A stretch of 60,870 bases of DNA from UMGS1601 sp964617585. Its GTDB lineage: Bacteria; Bacillota; Clostridia; Oscillospirales; Ruminococcaceae. Below, piece by piece: positions 24,445 through 33,792 of the stretch. The stretch is taken from contig CAZTXS010000008.1 of NCBI GenBank assembly GCA_964617585.1, positions 1 through 60,870 on the forward strand. The letters are read 5' to 3'. The stretch's first letter is position 1; each line of letters opens with the position of its first letter. The notes under the pieces were generated by a model. That model ran no database searches and had not been told where the DNA came from. It saw nothing but the letters and a program-made list of their open reading frames with translations. Made by a program: the position numbers and the translations under genes.

Positions 24445-25527
24445 ATGGCAAGAGTGTATAATTTTAGTGCCGGTCCTGCTGTTCTTCCGGAGGAAGTATT
24501 GAAAGAAGCGGCGGACGAAATGTTAGATTATAAGGGGACAGGAATGTCCGTAATGGAAATGTCGCACCGTTCAAAGGCTTTTGATACTATTATTAAAGAG
24601 GCTGAACAGGATTTGCGTGATCTTATGAATATTCCTGACAATTATAAGGTTTTATTTTTACAGGGCGGAGCTTCGCAGCAATTTGCGGCTATTCCTATGA
24701 ATCTTATGAAAAATAAAGTTGCTGACTATATTATCACAGGTCAGTGGGCTAAAAAAGCTTTTAAAGAAGCGCAGAAATACGGAAATGTAAAAGCAGTCGC
24801 TTCATCAGAGGATAAGACATTCTCATATATTCCTGATTGCAGCGATCTTGATATTGACGACGATGCGGATTATGTTTATATCTGCGAAAATAATACGATT
24901 TACGGAACCAAGTTTAAAGAGCTTCCCAACACAAAGGGTAAAACTCTTGTGGCAGACGTATCGTCCTGCTTCTTATCCGAGCCTGTTGACGTAACAAAGT
25001 ACGGCGTAATTTACGGCGGAGTTCAGAAAAACATAGGCCCTGCAGGAGTAGTTATCGTAATTATCCGTGAGGACTTGATTACCGATACGCCTTTAGAGGG
25101 AACTCCTACAATGCTTACATATAAAACTCAGGCTGACGCTAACTCGCTTTATAACACACCTCCGTGCTACGGAATTTATATCTGCGGCAAGGTGTTTAAG
25201 TGGATAAAGAAAATGGGCGGACTTGATGCTATGAAGGCTCACAACGAAAAGAAAGCTAAGATTCTTTATGATTTCTTGGATCAGAGCAAGTTGTTCAAAG
25301 GCACGGTTGAAATTAAGGACCGTTCTCTTATGAACGTTCCGTTTGTTACCGGAAACGCAGATTTAGACGCTAAGTTTGTCGCTGAAGCAAAGGCTGCCGG
25401 CTTCGAGAACCTAAAGGGCCACAGAACAGTGGGCGGAATGAGAGCTTCAATCTATAATGCAATGCCTATAGAGGGCGTTGAAAAGCTTGTTGAGTTTATG
25501 AAGGATTTTGAGGCTAAAAACAAGTAA
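24445..25527 (+). CDS. serC: Phosphoserine aminotransferase
   Basis: This PLP enzyme makes 3-phosphoserine from 3-phosphohydroxypyruvate. The 360-residue protein begins ARVYNFSAGPAVLPEEVL and has FLQGGASQQFAAIPMN and the PLP lysine region YGGVQKNIGPAGVVIVI. It pairs with the dehydrogenase gene that follows to give the serine pathway. A GGAGGGT ribosome-binding site and its own promoter precede it. A weak hairpin (25548-25574) separates the two genes. Confidence 0.97.
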   Translation: MARVYNFSAGPAVLPEEVLKEAADEMLDYKGTGMSVMEMSHRSKAFDTIIKEAEQDLRDLMNIPDNYKVLFLQGGASQQFAAIPMNLMKNKVADYIITGQWAKKAFKEAQKYGNVKAVASSEDKTFSYIPDCSDLDIDDDADYVYICENNTIYGTKFKELPNTKGKTLVADVSSCFLSEPVDVTKYGVIYGGVQKNIGPAGVVIVIIREDLITDTPLEGTPTMLTYKTQADANSLYNTPPCYGIYICGKVFKWIKKMGGLDAMKAHNEKKAKILYDFLDQSKLFKGTVEIKDRSLMNVPFVTGNADLDAKFVAEAKAAGFENLKGHRTVGGMRASIYNAMPIEGVEKLVEFMKDFEAKNK

Positions 25528-25547
25528 GCTGCATATATTAAAATAAA

Positions 25548-25574
25548 CAGCGTGAGAAGCTGATTTTCACGCTG
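25548..25574 (+). terminator. Hairpin between serC and serA
   Basis: CAGCGTGA (25548-25555) pairs with TCACGCTG (25567-25574). The T-tract is poor, so it may only attenuate or protect the serC mRNA end. Confidence 0.5.
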
Positions 25575-25611
25575 TGTATTTCTAAATAAGAAAAATCATG
25601 GGAGGATTACG

Positions 25612-26766
25612 ATGTATAATATAAAAACTTTAAATAAAATTGCGGCTGTCGGAGTGAATAACTTCGATAAGGCTAAATACAATGTTGCGGACGATATTGA
25701 AAATCCTGACGCCATTATGGTGCGTTCAGCTTCAATGCACGATATGGAGCTAGGCGGAAATCTTCTTGCTATAGCAAGAGCCGGAGCAGGAACGAACAAT
25801 ATTCCTGTAGACAAATGCGTTGAAAACGGCATATGCGTATTCAACACACCGGGCGCAAACGCTAATGCAGTTAAAGAGCTTGCAGTATGCGGACTTCTTT
25901 TAGCTTCAAGAAAGGTTCCCGAGGCTATAGAATGGGCTAAATCCCTGAAGGGTAAGGGCGATGAGGTTGAAAAGCTTGTTGAAAAAGGAAAGAGTCAGTT
26001 TGTAGGACCTGAGATTATGGGCAAAACCTTGGGACTTGTCGGTCTTGGAGCAATCGGAGGAAAGCTTGCGAACATTGCGGTTTCACTCGGAATGAACGTA
26101 ATCGGCTACGACCCTTATCTTTCTGTGAGCGCAGCGCTGAACTTAAAGCCTCAGGTTAAGGTTACCGCTCATTTGGACGAGGTTTATTCAAAGTCGGATT
26201 ATCTGTCGCTGCATCTGCCTTTCAATGCTGAAACTAAAGGTTCTATCAATAAAGAAGCTTTTGCACAGATGAAGGACGGCGTAAGAATTCTTAACTTTGC
26301 AAGAGGCGCACTTGTTGATTATGACGATATTTTAGAGGCTATCTCAAGCGGCAAGGTTGCAAAATATGTAACCGACTTCCCGGGCGATAAAGTTCTTTGC
26401 GAAGAAAACGTTGTTTGTATTCCTCATTTGGGAGCTTCAACGCCGGAATCTGAAGATAATTGTGCATATATGGCGGCGGTCGAGCTTATAGATTATATAG
26501 AGAACGGAAACATCACAAATTCGGTAAATCTTCCTAACGCTGAGCTTCCTAAGACAGGCGACGCATTGGTATGTGTAATTCACAAAAACATTCCTGCTAT
26601 TCTGTCGCAGATTACGTCAAAGATTTCAGAGCTTGGAGGCAATATCGAAAACCTTGTTAATAAATCGAAAAAAGATTGGTCATATACAATGCTCGACGTA
26701 ACAGGAAAGATTGATCCCGACCGGTTTAACGACATTGAAGGTATAGCAAAGGTAAGAGTTCTCTAA
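25612..26766 (+). CDS. serA: D-3-phosphoglycerate dehydrogenase
   Basis: This enzyme performs the first step of serine synthesis. The 384-residue protein has the D-2-hydroxyacid dehydrogenase fold, with GKTLGLVGLGAIGGKLANIA as NAD-binding loop, catalytic Arg in FARGALVDYDDI, and the HLGAST segment with the catalytic His. An ACT-like C-terminal domain (ALVCVIHKNIPAILSQITSKISELGGNI) is probably a regulatory serine-binding module. Gene order serC-serA supports the substrate call over other hydroxyacid dehydrogenases. A GGGAGGA ribosome-binding site precedes the ATG. Confidence 0.92.
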   Translation: MYNIKTLNKIAAVGVNNFDKAKYNVADDIENPDAIMVRSASMHDMELGGNLLAIARAGAGTNNIPVDKCVENGICVFNTPGANANAVKELAVCGLLLASRKVPEAIEWAKSLKGKGDEVEKLVEKGKSQFVGPEIMGKTLGLVGLGAIGGKLANIAVSLGMNVIGYDPYLSVSAALNLKPQVKVTAHLDEVYSKSDYLSLHLPFNAETKGSINKEAFAQMKDGVRILNFARGALVDYDDILEAISSGKVAKYVTDFPGDKVLCEENVVCIPHLGASTPESEDNCAYMAAVELIDYIENGNITNSVNLPNAELPKTGDALVCVIHKNIPAILSQITSKISELGGNIENLVNKSKKDWSYTMLDVTGKIDPDRFNDIEGIAKVRVL

Positions 26767-26793
26767 TCATTTTATTGAAAAGGACAGACGCTT

Positions 26794-27108
26794 ATGAAAA
26801 ATGAAATAATAAGAGCTTTGTTATTTATCGCCGTTCCCATGGCGCTTGTGCAAATAATATACAGAACTATTGAAAACAGGTTTAATATAACTAAGGCTTT
26901 TTGTAATAAGCGTCCTGTACTTAAAGAAAAGAGAAACCTTATCAGAGCAATTTCCACCTTAGCTGTTATTCTGGTTTTTGGAGCTGGGTATATGGTTTTG
27001 TCGCAGTTTTTCAATGTTCCCAGAGAAGCTTTCTATATTCCGGTCGGAGCGTTGGCAGGACTGATTAACGGAGCGTTTATCACCTTAGCTTATGCGGATA
27101 ACAGATAA
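26794..27108 (+). CDS. Small two-helix membrane protein, unknown function
   Basis: The 104-residue protein has three hydrophobic stretches: residues 5-22 (IRALLFIAVPMALVQIIY), about 50-68 (LAVILVFGAGYMVLSQF) and about 80-100. It has a basic segment between the first two. It does not match a family I can name. It lies 27 bases after serA on the same strand with an AAAGGAC ribosome-binding site, so it is probably in the same transcript. Interspersed repeat R5 follows. Confidence 0.6.
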   Translation: MKNEIIRALLFIAVPMALVQIIYRTIENRFNITKAFCNKRPVLKEKRNLIRAISTLAVILVFGAGYMVLSQFFNVPREAFYIPVGALAGLINGAFITLAYADNR

Positions 27109-27176
27109 AATATATAAGATTTAAAAGTAAAGCGGTTTGCAATAAAAGCAGGCTGCTTTTTTTTAAAAGTGAGAAA

Positions 27177-27272
27177 TATAACTTAGGCAAGATGTCCCCC
27201 GATTCTATAGGCGGCGAGTAGTCGGCAATGCCGACCCTTACCGTGTTGAATGACGGGCAAGCCCTTATTGAA
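27177..27272 (-). repeat. Interspersed multi-hairpin repeat, copy R5
   Basis: This minus-oriented copy has ATAACTTAGGCAAGATG at the left and GGGCAAGCCCTTATTGAA at the right. The GTCGGCAATGCCGAC hairpin is intact; the GGCGG arm has lost part of its partner. It lies between convergent genes. Confidence 0.85.
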
Positions 27273-27309
27273 AAATAAAAGGGTTGTCGGTTTTTACAAT
27301 CGACAGCCC
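27271..27309 (-). terminator. Terminator of tatD
   Basis: GGGTTGTCG (27281-27289) pairs with CGACAGCCC (27301-27309). On the minus strand it is followed by TTTTATTTTT. Confidence 0.85.
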
Positions 27310-27318
27310 CTCCTGCTT

Positions 27319-28119
27319 TTATTTTTTTAATTCAATATTAAAGAGCCTGCGTACATTTTCCGTAGTTGTGTCTAAAACCTGCTGCGGGGTAAGATTTTTT
27401 ACCACGGAAACCTTTTTGGCAATTTCACTTATCATGGTTGAATCACAGCGTTGCCCCCTGAACGGCTCGGGAGCCATATAAGGAGCGTCAGTTTCAAGAA
27501 GCAGTCTGTTCATCGGAATGACCTCCAGAGCCTTGCTGGCCTTTTTTGAATTTTTGAAGGTTAAAACTCCGGTGAAGCCGATATACATTCCCAGTGAAAT
27601 AACCTCTTTTGCTGTTTCGGCGGAACCTGAAAAGCAATGAACAACGCCCTTCGGCTTGAGCTTTTTCAGTATATTCATGCCGTCCTCAACAGCGTTTCTT
27701 AAATGCACTATAACGGGCAGAGAAAGCTCGTTAGCAAGGTCGATTTGTTGTTCAAAAACCTCTGTTTGTCTTTCCTTGTCGTAGTTTTCATAATGATAGT
27801 CAAGACCTATTTCACCGATTGCGACTATTTTGTTCTCCTTGTTTTCCCTGTCCTTTTTAATAAGGCTTCTAAGCTGTTCAATATAATTCGTTTTAGCTTT
27901 TACAATACAGTTCGGATCGGGGTGAAATCCTACGCTTGTATAAAAATTTTTGAACTTTTTCGACATTTCTATTCCGAACCTTGAGGATTCTAAATCGGTT
28001 GATGCGTGTATCATGCCTACGACAGATGTATTGAACGCATTATTCAGCACTTTCTCGCAGTCGTTTCTGAATTTATAATCATCATAATGACAATGTGAAT
28101 CAAAAATATTGTTGAGCAT
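27319..28119 (-). CDS. tatD: TatD-family metal-dependent hydrolase/DNase
   Basis: The 266-residue protein has the TatD metal ligands: FDSHCHYDDYKF near the N-terminus, AIGEIGLDYH with the Glu ligand, VIVHLRNA and VVHCFSGSAE with His ligands, and LLETDAPYMAPEPFRGQRC with the Asp ligand. TatD proteins are cytoplasmic metal-dependent nucleases or hydrolases; the true substrate is uncertain in many bacteria. Length is typical. It stands downstream of cysK on the same strand, separated by a palindromic solo repeat. Confidence 0.93.
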   Translation of the reverse strand: MLNNIFDSHCHYDDYKFRNDCEKVLNNAFNTSVVGMIHASTDLESSRFGIEMSKKFKNFYTSVGFHPDPNCIVKAKTNYIEQLRSLIKKDRENKENKIVAIGEIGLDYHYENYDKERQTEVFEQQIDLANELSLPVIVHLRNAVEDGMNILKKLKPKGVVHCFSGSAETAKEVISLGMYIGFTGVLTFKNSKKASKALEVIPMNRLLLETDAPYMAPEPFRGQRCDSTMISEIAKKVSVVKNLTPQQVLDTTTENVRRLFNIELKK

Positions 28120-28138
28120 TTTAACTTCCCTTCTGTTT

Positions 28139-28162
28139 CCAATAAGGGCAAGCCCTTATTGG
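28139..28162. repeat. Solo terminal hairpin, perfect palindrome (P2)
   Basis: CCAATAAGGGC and GCCCTTATTGG form a perfect 11-bp stem around AA. This is the terminal hairpin of the interspersed repeat, here with perfect arms. It lies between cysK and tatD. Confidence 0.75.
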
Positions 28163-28202
28163 ATTTCTTATTATTCTATCATATGAAAAGTTATTTTGCA
28201 AC

Positions 28203-28226
28203 AAAAAAGCTGACCGAAGTCAGCTT
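28203..28226 (-). terminator. Terminator of cysK
   Basis: AAGCTGAC (28207-28214) pairs with GTCAGCTT (28219-28226). On the minus strand a T run follows. Confidence 0.85.
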
Positions 28227-28234
28227 TGAAATGA

Positions 28235-29164
28235 TTAATCTGTAAACATAGGCGTCGAAAGGTATCTCTCCCCGGTATCAGGAAGTAAAACCACTATCGT
28301 CTTACCCTTGTTTTCGGGGCGCTTTGCAAGCTCAAACGCCGCCCATAAAGCAGCTCCCGAAGAAATTCCCGCAAGGAATCCATCGGTTCTTGCAAGTTCT
28401 TTTCCCGTCTTGAAGGCGTCGTCGTTTTCGACCGTTATGATTTCGTCATATACGTCGGTGTCCAGCGTGTCGGGAACAAATCCTGCTCCTATTCCCTGAA
28501 TTTTATGAGGACCGCTTTCACCCTTTGAAAGAACAGGCGATGATGCAGGCTCAACCGCAACAACCTTTATATCAGGATTTTTTGATTTTAGGAACTTACC
28601 TGCTCCGCTTATTGTTCCGCCGGTGCCTACTCCGGAAACAAAGATGTCAACCTTGCCGTCTGTGTCCGCCCAGATTTCAGGACCTGTAGTTGCGAAATGA
28701 ACAGCGGGATTAGCAGGGTTTACGAACTGTCCCGGAATAAAGCTGTTCGGGATTTCCTCTGCAAGCTCGTCAGCCTTGGCTATAGCGCCTTTCATTCCCT
28801 TGCTGCCGTCGGTGAGAACAAGTTCTGCGCCGAATGCTTTGAGAAGGTTTCTTCTTTCCACGCTCATTGTTTCAGGCATTGTAATTATAATTCTGTAGCC
28901 CTTTGCAGCGGCAACCGAGGCAAGACCGATTCCTGTATTTCCGCTGGTAGGCTCGATAATTACAGAGTCGTGCTTTAAAAGTCCCTTTTGTTCAGCGTCC
29001 TCGATCATTGCTTTGGCAATTCGGTCTTTTACGCTTCCTGCCGGATTGAAGTATTCAAGCTTCGCTATTAGCTTCGCTTCAAGACCTTTAGCCTTTTCAA
29101 TACCCGTTAGCTCCAGTAGAGGAGTGGAACCGATTAAATCTGTTATTTGTTTTGCAATAGACAT
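28235..29164 (-). CDS. cysK: Cysteine synthase A (O-acetylserine sulfhydrylase)
   Basis: This PLP enzyme makes cysteine from O-acetylserine and sulfide. The 309-residue protein has the PLP lysine in NPAGSVKDRIAKAM, the substrate loop EPTSGNTGIGLASVAA, and the phosphate-binding GVGTGGTISGAGKFLK. Length and motifs are standard for CysK. An AAAGGAGAGA ribosome-binding site precedes the ATG. The gene stands alone with its own terminator. No serine acetyltransferase gene is seen next to it. Confidence 0.96.
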   Translation of the reverse strand: MSIAKQITDLIGSTPLLELTGIEKAKGLEAKLIAKLEYFNPAGSVKDRIAKAMIEDAEQKGLLKHDSVIIEPTSGNTGIGLASVAAAKGYRIIITMPETMSVERRNLLKAFGAELVLTDGSKGMKGAIAKADELAEEIPNSFIPGQFVNPANPAVHFATTGPEIWADTDGKVDIFVSGVGTGGTISGAGKFLKSKNPDIKVVAVEPASSPVLSKGESGPHKIQGIGAGFVPDTLDTDVYDEIITVENDDAFKTGKELARTDGFLAGISSGAALWAAFELAKRPENKGKTIVVLLPDTGERYLSTPMFTD

Positions 29165-29306
29165 AAAATCTCTCCTTTTTTAATATGTACCGGGTTATTA
29201 CCACAATTCATATATGTTTACTATGTTATGTATTATATGCCAAAAAAAATATATTGTCAAGTGTTTTTTTAAAATTTTTTAGTTTATATGATTTTACTTG
29301 AAATTC

Positions 29307-29335
29307 TTGACTTATTCAGCGATTTCATATAAAAT
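29307..29335 (+). promoter_or_regulatory. glyS promoter
   Basis: TTGACT (29307-29312), a 17-base spacer and TAAAAT (29330-29335). No T-box motif was seen between it and the gene. Confidence 0.65.
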
Positions 29336-29412
29336 AAATAAGGACAAAATTTAATCAAAGAGCAAAAAATCTGAAAGGAGCGGCAGCCCTTAAACGGGGT
29401 GTGACAATAATT

Positions 29413-30792
29413 ATGAATAACGCAGATAAGACAATGGACAAAATTGTTACGCTTTGCAAGCATCGGGGATTTATTTTTCCGGGAAGCGAAATTTACGGAG
29501 GACTTGCAAACACATGGGACTATGGTCCTTTGGGAACAAGACTGAAAAATAACGTTAAGGATACTTGGAGAAAAAGATTCATTCAAGAGAGAGCGAACAG
29601 CTTTGAGGTAGATGCGGATATTCTTATGAATCCGAGGGTATGGGAAGCGAGCGGTCATGTTACCAGTTTTTCCGATCCTCTTCTTGACTGTAAGGAATGT
29701 AAAATGCGTCACAGAGCGGATAATCTTATTGATGATTTTGACCCGAATGCACACGCTGACGGTATGACTAAGGAAGAGATGTTTGAATATATAAAAGAAC
29801 ATTCTATTCCCTGTCCTCATTGCGGAAAGCATAACTTCACCGATATTCGTGAGTTCAATCTTATGTTTCAGACGTTCAGAGGGGTAACTAACGACAGCAA
29901 AAGCATAATTTATCTAAGGCCTGAAAATGCGCAGGGCGAATATGTGAATTTTCTGAACGTTCAGCGTTCTATGAGAGCAAAGCTGCCGTTTTCAATCGGT
30001 CAGATAGGAAAAGCTTTCAGGAATGAAATAACTCCCGGAAATTTCACATTTAGAACTATTGAGTTTGAACAGATGGAGTTTCAGACCTTCTGCAAGGAGG
30101 GAGAGGACTCTGAGCTGTACGATTATTTTAAACAGTACGGTATGGATTATTTCAAGGACTTAGGCATTGACGGCGGGCATCTCCGTTTTCATGACCACGA
30201 AAAGCTTGCTCACTATGCTAAAGCAGCTTGTGATATTGAATTTCTCTTCCCGTTCGGCTGGGGGGAGATAAACGGTACTCATAACCGTACAAACTTTGAC
30301 CTCACCCGGCATCAGGAATTCAGCGGTCAGAAGCAGGAATATCTTGACCCTGAAACGAACGAAAAGTTTATTCCGTTTATTATCGAGTCCACCTATGGTC
30401 TTGACCGTACGGTTCTTGCGCTTATATGCGAGGCTTACGATGAAGAGGTAATTGACGCTGAAAAGAACGATACAAGAGTCGTTCTTCATCTGAGTCCTGT
30501 TGTAGCTCCTTATAAAGCTGCGGTGCTGCCGCTTTCAAAAAAGCTTTCAGATAAAGCGTCCGAGCTTCATCAAAGGCTGTCGAAATCGTTTATGACTGAT
30601 TTTGACGTAACAGGCTCTATAGGAAAGCGTTATCGCAGGCAGGATGAAATCGGAACTCCGTTCTGCATAACATATGATTTTGATACGCTTGAGGATAACT
30701 GCGTAACCGTTCGTGACAGAGATACCATGGAGCAGGAAAGAGTTAAAATTGATGAATTAGAAAAATATATTAACGACAAGATTAAATTTTAG
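29413..30792 (+). CDS. glyS: Glycine-tRNA ligase (dimeric alpha2 type)
   Basis: The class II synthetase of 459 residues has the GlyRS motifs HRGFIFPGSEIYGGLANTWDYGPLG, FRNEITPGNFTFRTIEFEQME, and the C-terminal anticodon-binding domain (ARVVLHLSPVVAPYKAAVLPL-like region). Cysteine pairs CKEC and CPHC in the insert may bind zinc. This is the single-chain type found in Gram-positives, not the alpha/beta type of E. coli. The start is uncertain: ATG 29413 is preferred, with a GTG alternative at 29401; neither has an ideal ribosome-binding site. Confidence 0.94.
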   Translation: MNNADKTMDKIVTLCKHRGFIFPGSEIYGGLANTWDYGPLGTRLKNNVKDTWRKRFIQERANSFEVDADILMNPRVWEASGHVTSFSDPLLDCKECKMRHRADNLIDDFDPNAHADGMTKEEMFEYIKEHSIPCPHCGKHNFTDIREFNLMFQTFRGVTNDSKSIIYLRPENAQGEYVNFLNVQRSMRAKLPFSIGQIGKAFRNEITPGNFTFRTIEFEQMEFQTFCKEGEDSELYDYFKQYGMDYFKDLGIDGGHLRFHDHEKLAHYAKAACDIEFLFPFGWGEINGTHNRTNFDLTRHQEFSGQKQEYLDPETNEKFIPFIIESTYGLDRTVLALICEAYDEEVIDAEKNDTRVVLHLSPVVAPYKAAVLPLSKKLSDKASELHQRLSKSFMTDFDVTGSIGKRYRRQDEIGTPFCITYDFDTLEDNCVTVRDRDTMEQERVKIDELEKYINDKIKF

Positions 30793-30798
30793 TCTGCA

Positions 30799-30963
30799 TT
30801 ATAACTTAGGCAAGATGTCCCCCGCCTCTATAGGCGGCGGGGGACATTATCCGTTCAGTAGCGGAATACAATCCCCTACTGAACGTCCGGTCGGCGTTGC
30901 CGACCCTTGCTGCGTTGAATAACGGGCAAGCCCTTATTGAATGACGGGCAAGCCTTTATTGAA
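30799..30963 (-). repeat. Interspersed multi-hairpin repeat, copy R6 (longest)
   Basis: This copy includes the optional CGTTCAGTAG/CTACTGAACG hairpin and two tandem copies of the terminal GGGCAAGCC unit. It lies between the convergent glyS and diguanylate cyclase genes. Confidence 0.88.
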
Positions 30964-30964
30964 T

Positions 30965-31005
30965 AAAAAAGACAGAAGATTTTTAAACGCTTCTGTCTTT
31001 TATTT
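30965..31005. terminator. Bidirectional terminator between glyS and the GGDEF gene
   Basis: GACAGAAG (30971-30978) pairs with CTTCTGTC (30990-30997). T-rich tracts flank it on both strands. Confidence 0.85.
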
Positions 31006-32450
31006 TATTTTTCTTCTGTCAGTTTGGAGCTTATAACTACACAGTTTCTGGCTTTTTTGGCCTCATAAAGCAGACGGCCCGCTGTTTTAAATAAATCACC
31101 GGTAATTCCTTTATGGTAACAACCGCCTATACTAAGCGTGAGGTTGGCTTCGGGAGCTGCGTCAAGCTTTGTCTCTCTTATATCGTTAAGTATGTGTTCA
31201 AGACAGGTTCTGAATTCATCCTCAGAAACGGATTTTTTAAAAGCCACCGCAAACTCATCTCCGCCGTAACGGACTACGCAACCGAAGTTGCCTATGTTTT
31301 TACACAATACAGAGGCTGTTTTTTCTATTGACTGATCTCCCGCCAGATGGCCGTAGTTATCGTTAATGTGTTTAAGGTGGTCTAAATCGACCATTGCAAA
31401 AGCTTTTACATTCTCATGAACCAGCTTATCGTTGTAATATTGCCTGTTATAAACATTTTCTACCATGGTTGAATAATAACCCTTCAGCTTTTTTCTCATC
31501 AGATGAAGAACAAAGAAAATAATCGCTATCATTATAATAAGTGAAATTATTATACCCATTGTTATCGCCATAAAAGTATATATCTGAGAAGTAAAAACAG
31601 AAGTGTCAAGAGAGTATACAAAGAACCAATTATACCAGTTTGCGTCCATAGCGTATTTTATTGATACAAATTTCTTTTCTCCGTTTGCTTTAGTACAGGT
31701 AAATTCAAAGTTTTTCTTATTTATGATTTTATCTTTTATTTTGTCAATGTCTATATTCCCTTCAAATTCTGCGTCTTTGATGAGTTCGAAAAAATTAGGA
31801 ATTTGATTTAACTCGGAGGAAGTATCCGCATTAACTATATAGTAGCCGTTAGTATTAATAACGCTGCTGTAGCCTTTGCCGTTAAAGCTTGTTATTCTCA
31901 TCTTATTCTGAATTTCCGATATATCATTAAGCGCAATCATGCCGATAAATTCAGTATCTGCGATCGTTAACGGATCATCGCTTAAATTAAGCCGGTATAA
32001 AAGATATTCCTTTTTTAATTCGCTGTAACGTTTGTTATCGTCATATCTCATAACAAATTTTTTCTTATCTGTATCAAAATACTGAAGAAAATCATTTTTA
32101 TCCTTTTCGTAAGTAACATAAATGTCGGAATACAAACGTCCGTTGCTGTCTATCATATATAAACGACTAAAACGCCCCGCCAGAGTTTTTATGTTAAGCT
32201 TATCCTGTAGTTTTTTTACGTTATCGGTATCTTCATTTTTTAACTCATTGCATATGCTTATCATGTCGCTCCATCTTCCCGAAACATATTCTTGAATATT
32301 TTGCATATCATGCTCGGCAAGCTCGTCGATATTTTGTATTATTATACTTTTAACCGCGTTACTTATAGTATTATAAGAAAAAAACACGATTATCGAAGTA
32401 AGTATTATAAAAACAAAAATAGAAACGACTTTACTGTATTTTGATTTCAT
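31005..32450 (-). CDS. Membrane diguanylate cyclase with extracellular Cache-type sensor
   Basis: The 481-residue protein has a first membrane helix (about 7-30), a large extracellular region of about 260 residues with Cache-like pattern, a second helix (IYTFMAITMGIIISLIIMIAIIFFVL), and a C-terminal GGDEF domain with intact RYGGDEF and the DLDHLKHINDNYGH metal/GTP motif. It should make cyclic di-GMP. The inhibitory RxxD site expected five residues before GGDEF is absent. The start at 32450 (MKSKYSKVVSIFVF) is chosen over an upstream extension that overlaps the previous gene. It follows a solute-binding lipoprotein gene by 19 bases, suggesting a sensor pair. Confidence 0.88.
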   Translation of the reverse strand: MKSKYSKVVSIFVFIILTSIIVFFSYNTISNAVKSIIIQNIDELAEHDMQNIQEYVSGRWSDMISICNELKNEDTDNVKKLQDKLNIKTLAGRFSRLYMIDSNGRLYSDIYVTYEKDKNDFLQYFDTDKKKFVMRYDDNKRYSELKKEYLLYRLNLSDDPLTIADTEFIGMIALNDISEIQNKMRITSFNGKGYSSVINTNGYYIVNADTSSELNQIPNFFELIKDAEFEGNIDIDKIKDKIINKKNFEFTCTKANGEKKFVSIKYAMDANWYNWFFVYSLDTSVFTSQIYTFMAITMGIIISLIIMIAIIFFVLHLMRKKLKGYYSTMVENVYNRQYYNDKLVHENVKAFAMVDLDHLKHINDNYGHLAGDQSIEKTASVLCKNIGNFGCVVRYGGDEFAVAFKKSVSEDEFRTCLEHILNDIRETKLDAAPEANLTLSIGGCYHKGITGDLFKTAGRLLYEAKKARNCVVISSKLTEEK

Positions 32451-32469
32451 AAATATTCTCCGTTCAAAA

Positions 32470-33792
32470 CTATTTATGTAATGTACTTTCCTTACGGCCT
32501 TCTTCGATTGCAGCGTTACAATCCTTGTCGATTTCAGCCGCAACCTCCGAAGCAGACTTTTTCCCGGTTAAAAGGTCGTTTATATGTTGATAGAACACAT
32601 TTCTTACGCCGCGCCAGTTAGGGTTGTTGTGTGTAAAATCCACTACGTTTTTGTTGTTTTCTGTTAATTCGTCGATCATATATATATCGTTTCGGTATTT
32701 TTTTGCAATAGAATTTCTTACAGGAATTCCTCCTGTCGAATAATCCGCCCACTCATCCGTTTCGCTTATGAACTTAACGAATGCTTTAGCCGCTTTAAGC
32801 TTGTTCTTGTTTCCGTTATCAAACACTTCAAAACCGGTTACGAATGAGGTGGCCAGTCCTGATCCGTTAACGGACGGGAAGTTCACACATCCGTATTCTG
32901 ATTTATCGTAATAAGAAAACGATGCGTTATTTGAAAGAACCAACGCCAATTGATTGTTGCCGAAAAGTTTAGTGTTGTCGGCAATTTCAAGATTTTCACA
33001 CTGGGGAGGATACCAGCCTCTGTCATAGCCGTCTTTAATCCATTGAAGCCCCTGAATTCCTTCATCTGTTTCAAGATTAAAGTTTCCGTTTTCGTCGAAT
33101 ATTTCGCTTCCATGACTTCTTATAAAAGTCATAATGTGCGTGTCGCCCTGGTCGTTTTTAGCGTACATCATCATCGGATAACATCCGCTCGGCAGCTTTT
33201 CTGCCAGCGTGTCAAGAATAGTTTCCCATTCTTCGATGGTCCAGTTGTCAATGGTTTGGCTGTCCTGATTGATGTATTCGTCAAGCCCGCACTGACGGAA
33301 TAATTTTTTGTTATAAATCATAACGTTCTGAAGACTTAAAAACGGCATCATATAGGTTTTGCCGTCGACCGCACTCATTTCCCATATAGAGTCGTCCACG
33401 TCTTGTCTAAGATCATCGGATATTATATCATCGAGAGGAACCACACGTCCGGTGTGAATATATGTACTCATGTTAAAATAGCCTTCGTAAAGTATGTCGG
33501 TTTCATTATCTGTATTAAAAGAACCGGTTACGGCGGAATCTTCTTTTAGATACTCAAACTCTTCGATTTTAAAGGTAACGTTTGCGTCTTTATATTGTTT
33601 TGAAAAAGCAGCCGAAGCTTTATTTAAAAATTCAGACGATTCAGTTATCTCAGAATCGTTTACGGAGGTCATTGAAATAGGAGGTAGCTTAAGAGTCAGC
33701 TCAATATTTTCCTTTTCATCCTTCTGCGAACAGCCGGAAAGAATACCCGGAATAACTACTGCGGAAAGCATAACGACTGAAAACCTTTTCAT
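32470..33792 (-). CDS. Extracellular solute-binding lipoprotein (family 1, sugar type)
   Basis: The 440-residue protein has a lipoprotein signal peptide with lipobox LSGC, then an ABC solute-binding family 1 fold (FNTDNETDILYEG, YMMPFLSLQNVMIYNKKLFRQCGLDE, TSFVTGFEVFDNGNKNKLKAAKAFVKFI). Such proteins usually deliver sugars to ABC permeases, but no permease or ATPase gene lies near. Instead a membrane diguanylate cyclase gene follows after 19 bases. This suggests that the binding protein may feed a signal to the cyclase rather than a transporter; that is inference. Confidence 0.88.
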   Translation of the reverse strand: MKRFSVVMLSAVVIPGILSGCSQKDEKENIELTLKLPPISMTSVNDSEITESSEFLNKASAAFSKQYKDANVTFKIEEFEYLKEDSAVTGSFNTDNETDILYEGYFNMSTYIHTGRVVPLDDIISDDLRQDVDDSIWEMSAVDGKTYMMPFLSLQNVMIYNKKLFRQCGLDEYINQDSQTIDNWTIEEWETILDTLAEKLPSGCYPMMMYAKNDQGDTHIMTFIRSHGSEIFDENGNFNLETDEGIQGLQWIKDGYDRGWYPPQCENLEIADNTKLFGNNQLALVLSNNASFSYYDKSEYGCVNFPSVNGSGLATSFVTGFEVFDNGNKNKLKAAKAFVKFISETDEWADYSTGGIPVRNSIAKKYRNDIYMIDELTENNKNVVDFTHNNPNWRGVRNVFYQHINDLLTGKKSASEVAAEIDKDCNAAIEEGRKESTLHK

